Shown here piece by piece: positions 62,402 to 64,000 of a DNA stretch of 64,000 nt. Position numbers and translations under genes: made by a program. Under the pieces are notes generated by a model. The model had not been told where the DNA came from and did no database searches. It saw only the letters and a program-made list of their open reading frames with translations. The stretch is from positions 6,581,001-6,645,000 of the forward strand of contig NC_092671.1 in assembly GCF_964355755.1 (NCBI RefSeq), read 5' to 3'. How positions within the stretch are numbered: position 1 is the first letter of the stretch; each line of letters opens with the position of its first letter. This stretch comes from Antedon mediterranea (taxonomy: Eukaryota > Echinodermata > Crinoidea > Comatulida > Antedonidae).

Positions 62402-64000
62402 ACACATAAAAATACAACTGTTATTGCTATAACAATCCGTTCCTCGTTATAGAAACCAAGTACAGCTAATATAGCAACATTTATTTTTTCATTCACCACA
62501 CCCAATGCCAACACATTGTTGCGAAATCCTCTATGGATCTACCAGTCCATAGTGCATTTCAAATTTATTACCGTTTGATCTTAAGTATTATATATAATTA
62601 AATTTAAAGACAAATTATTACTAAAAATAAATTTAAACAAACAACTATTGATAAGCCTTAATAATACTAAACAATTGTAAACAAACATACTTAATTGCAA
62701 TGTTATAATTACTATACGATGCAAATTTAAAAAGAACAAAATACATTATAAATTGATTAGAAAAAAGATTGCCTTTGCTACTAGAACACATTAAGTACAG
62801 TCATTCTTTTCAATAGTTAAACAATGATGTTCTATTGCGTTATAAACGCGTCGTCACAACTAGGAAACGTTACCAGTAGTAAGTCCGTAATCGTCGTGGA
62901 AAGTTGTCACCATACGTACTACAGTATGTCAATAATATATGAACACTTTACATTTTTAATACACGTCATGTCTTGTCGTCACTTTTCTGCAATTTACCAA
63001 TTCTAAATAACATTTTTTTAGGAGTATGCATGGTATTGTATGACCCACACTTGGGTCCAGGAACTTGGATATTATTATTATACTAAATATAAATTCGATG
63101 TGAGCCCCGAAACAATGAACCTGACAGTAATTAAATTACAGTATACTAAATATAAATTAGATGTTGTAATTGTGTTTTGTAGACTTGTATGCGAGTCCAA
63201 TGTCCAGTCCAGTAATTTCGTTAGTTTGTCTCCTAACTAAAATAGTCGCAGTCATGTAGGCCTATCACATACAAGGCTAGATAGGTATATGTTTGTCTAT
63301 GTCATCATCTCGTCAATCTGTCATTATCATCATCATCATCATCATCGTCATCGTCGTCGTAAAAAATGTATTAAAAATCATTTGCGGTAACGGCGGTAAT
63401 TTTCAAAGGTTAAACCACATTGTCCATCTGTTTTTTACGTTCAATCGCTCAAAACAATAATGTTTACGATGGGGCATCATTCTCAGTTTCATTGTGAACC
63501 AACGATTTCCACAATAAGAATCTAATATTCGCATGCAAAACAGTGTGTTAAGTTATCATGTGCAAGCATTTAGTCATTCATAAATTTTAAAGTCTTTACT
63601 CAAATTGTACATCCGACTGACTCAAGCACATTAACCAACCTATGTTCGTAAACATCTTGGAAACTCAGAATTTCTGCCATTAACTTCGGCCGATTGTAAA
63701 CATGCATTGTTCATTATTAGTCCATTTCACGACGTGGAAATTATATAACGTAGAGTTCGTTTCCTTCGTTATAGGCCTAAAGCAACTGTAAAATATATTG
63801 ACTCAAAGATATATTGACAGTTTCCAAATATCAAGACCCGGCCCGGGTGTGATTTTTTCCCGTAGGTGCATGTTAGTCTTACACCGGTCGTCCGTTGCAC
63901 CCGGCCCAAGGCCAGTTTGTTTAGATATTATGGAGTAACAATGATTACTCCAATGAAGGAGCTTTTATCCATGCAAGGTCTTTGAACAATGTATAATGAT
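62402..64000. other. Terminal non-coding region
   Basis: AT-rich. It includes a (CAT)n/(CGT)n triplet run at about 63326-63362, and a GC-rich pair of inverted words (CCGGCCCGGGTGTGA near 63840; GTTGCACCCGGCCCAAGG near 63893) that may bound a short repeat. The small open frames here have no family resemblance. Confidence 0.4.

Overview
This is an AT-rich, intron-rich animal locus. It carries two large plus-strand genes in tandem and many non-autonomous repeats. The protein sequences, the canonical GT/AG splice sites and the frequent TAGGCCTA-type words suggest an invertebrate deuterostome, most likely an echinoderm. That placement is inference: no marker gene fixes the species.

Gene 1 (507-31810, 5' end outside the window) is the single KMT2C/KMT2D (MLL3/MLL4, fly Trr/LPT) histone H3K4 methyltransferase. 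I traced 34 exons, 13,011 nt or 4,336 codons plus stop, and the reading phase carries through every junction. In order they encode a PHD triplet (4687-6482), the EAFFGKEL motif, an HMG-like box (10595-11983), two giant disordered exons (12852-15587 and 15902-20488) with an LxxLL motif and a 29-unit PGQQSPM array, an extended PHD (26966-27902), FYRN and FYRC (28407-30025) with the WDR5-binding Win motif, and SET plus post-SET (30364-31810). A repeat-poor 3' region follows to about 34.5-35.2 kb.

Gene 2 (ATG at 40961, stop at 57984) is STK11IP (LIP1), the LKB1-interacting leucine-rich-repeat protein. I traced 22 coding exons, 1,368 aa, ending in a 12-nt terminal coding exon. A CpG-containing promoter-like stretch and a likely non-coding first exon lie at about 38.85-39.04 kb.

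The remaining sequence is introns and intergenic DNA. Repeats found there: a 13-copy palindromic MITE family (A); a second MITE family (B); two giant foldback elements (20575-23931 in a KMT2 intron, 36371-38774 just upstream of STK11IP); a candidate DNA transposon with palindromic subterminal arrays (693-3640); a SINE with a 5S-rRNA-like head followed by a tRNA-like promoter (45131-45470); a tRNA-derived SINE family (F, three copies); LINE 3' ends; minisatellites of 48, 61 and 66 bp; and a near-identical 160-bp duplication of an intron/exon junction of KMT2 (8458-8617 and 9338-9497). The last 6 kb hold no gene I can support, but 61.08-61.23 kb looks like a promoter.

The two genes act separately: KMT2C/D in enhancer chromatin, STK11IP in LKB1/lysosome signalling. 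Nothing in the sequence suggests joint function. I did not find a convincing new multi-gene system. The unusual content is in repeat architecture and in a few gene-structure oddities.
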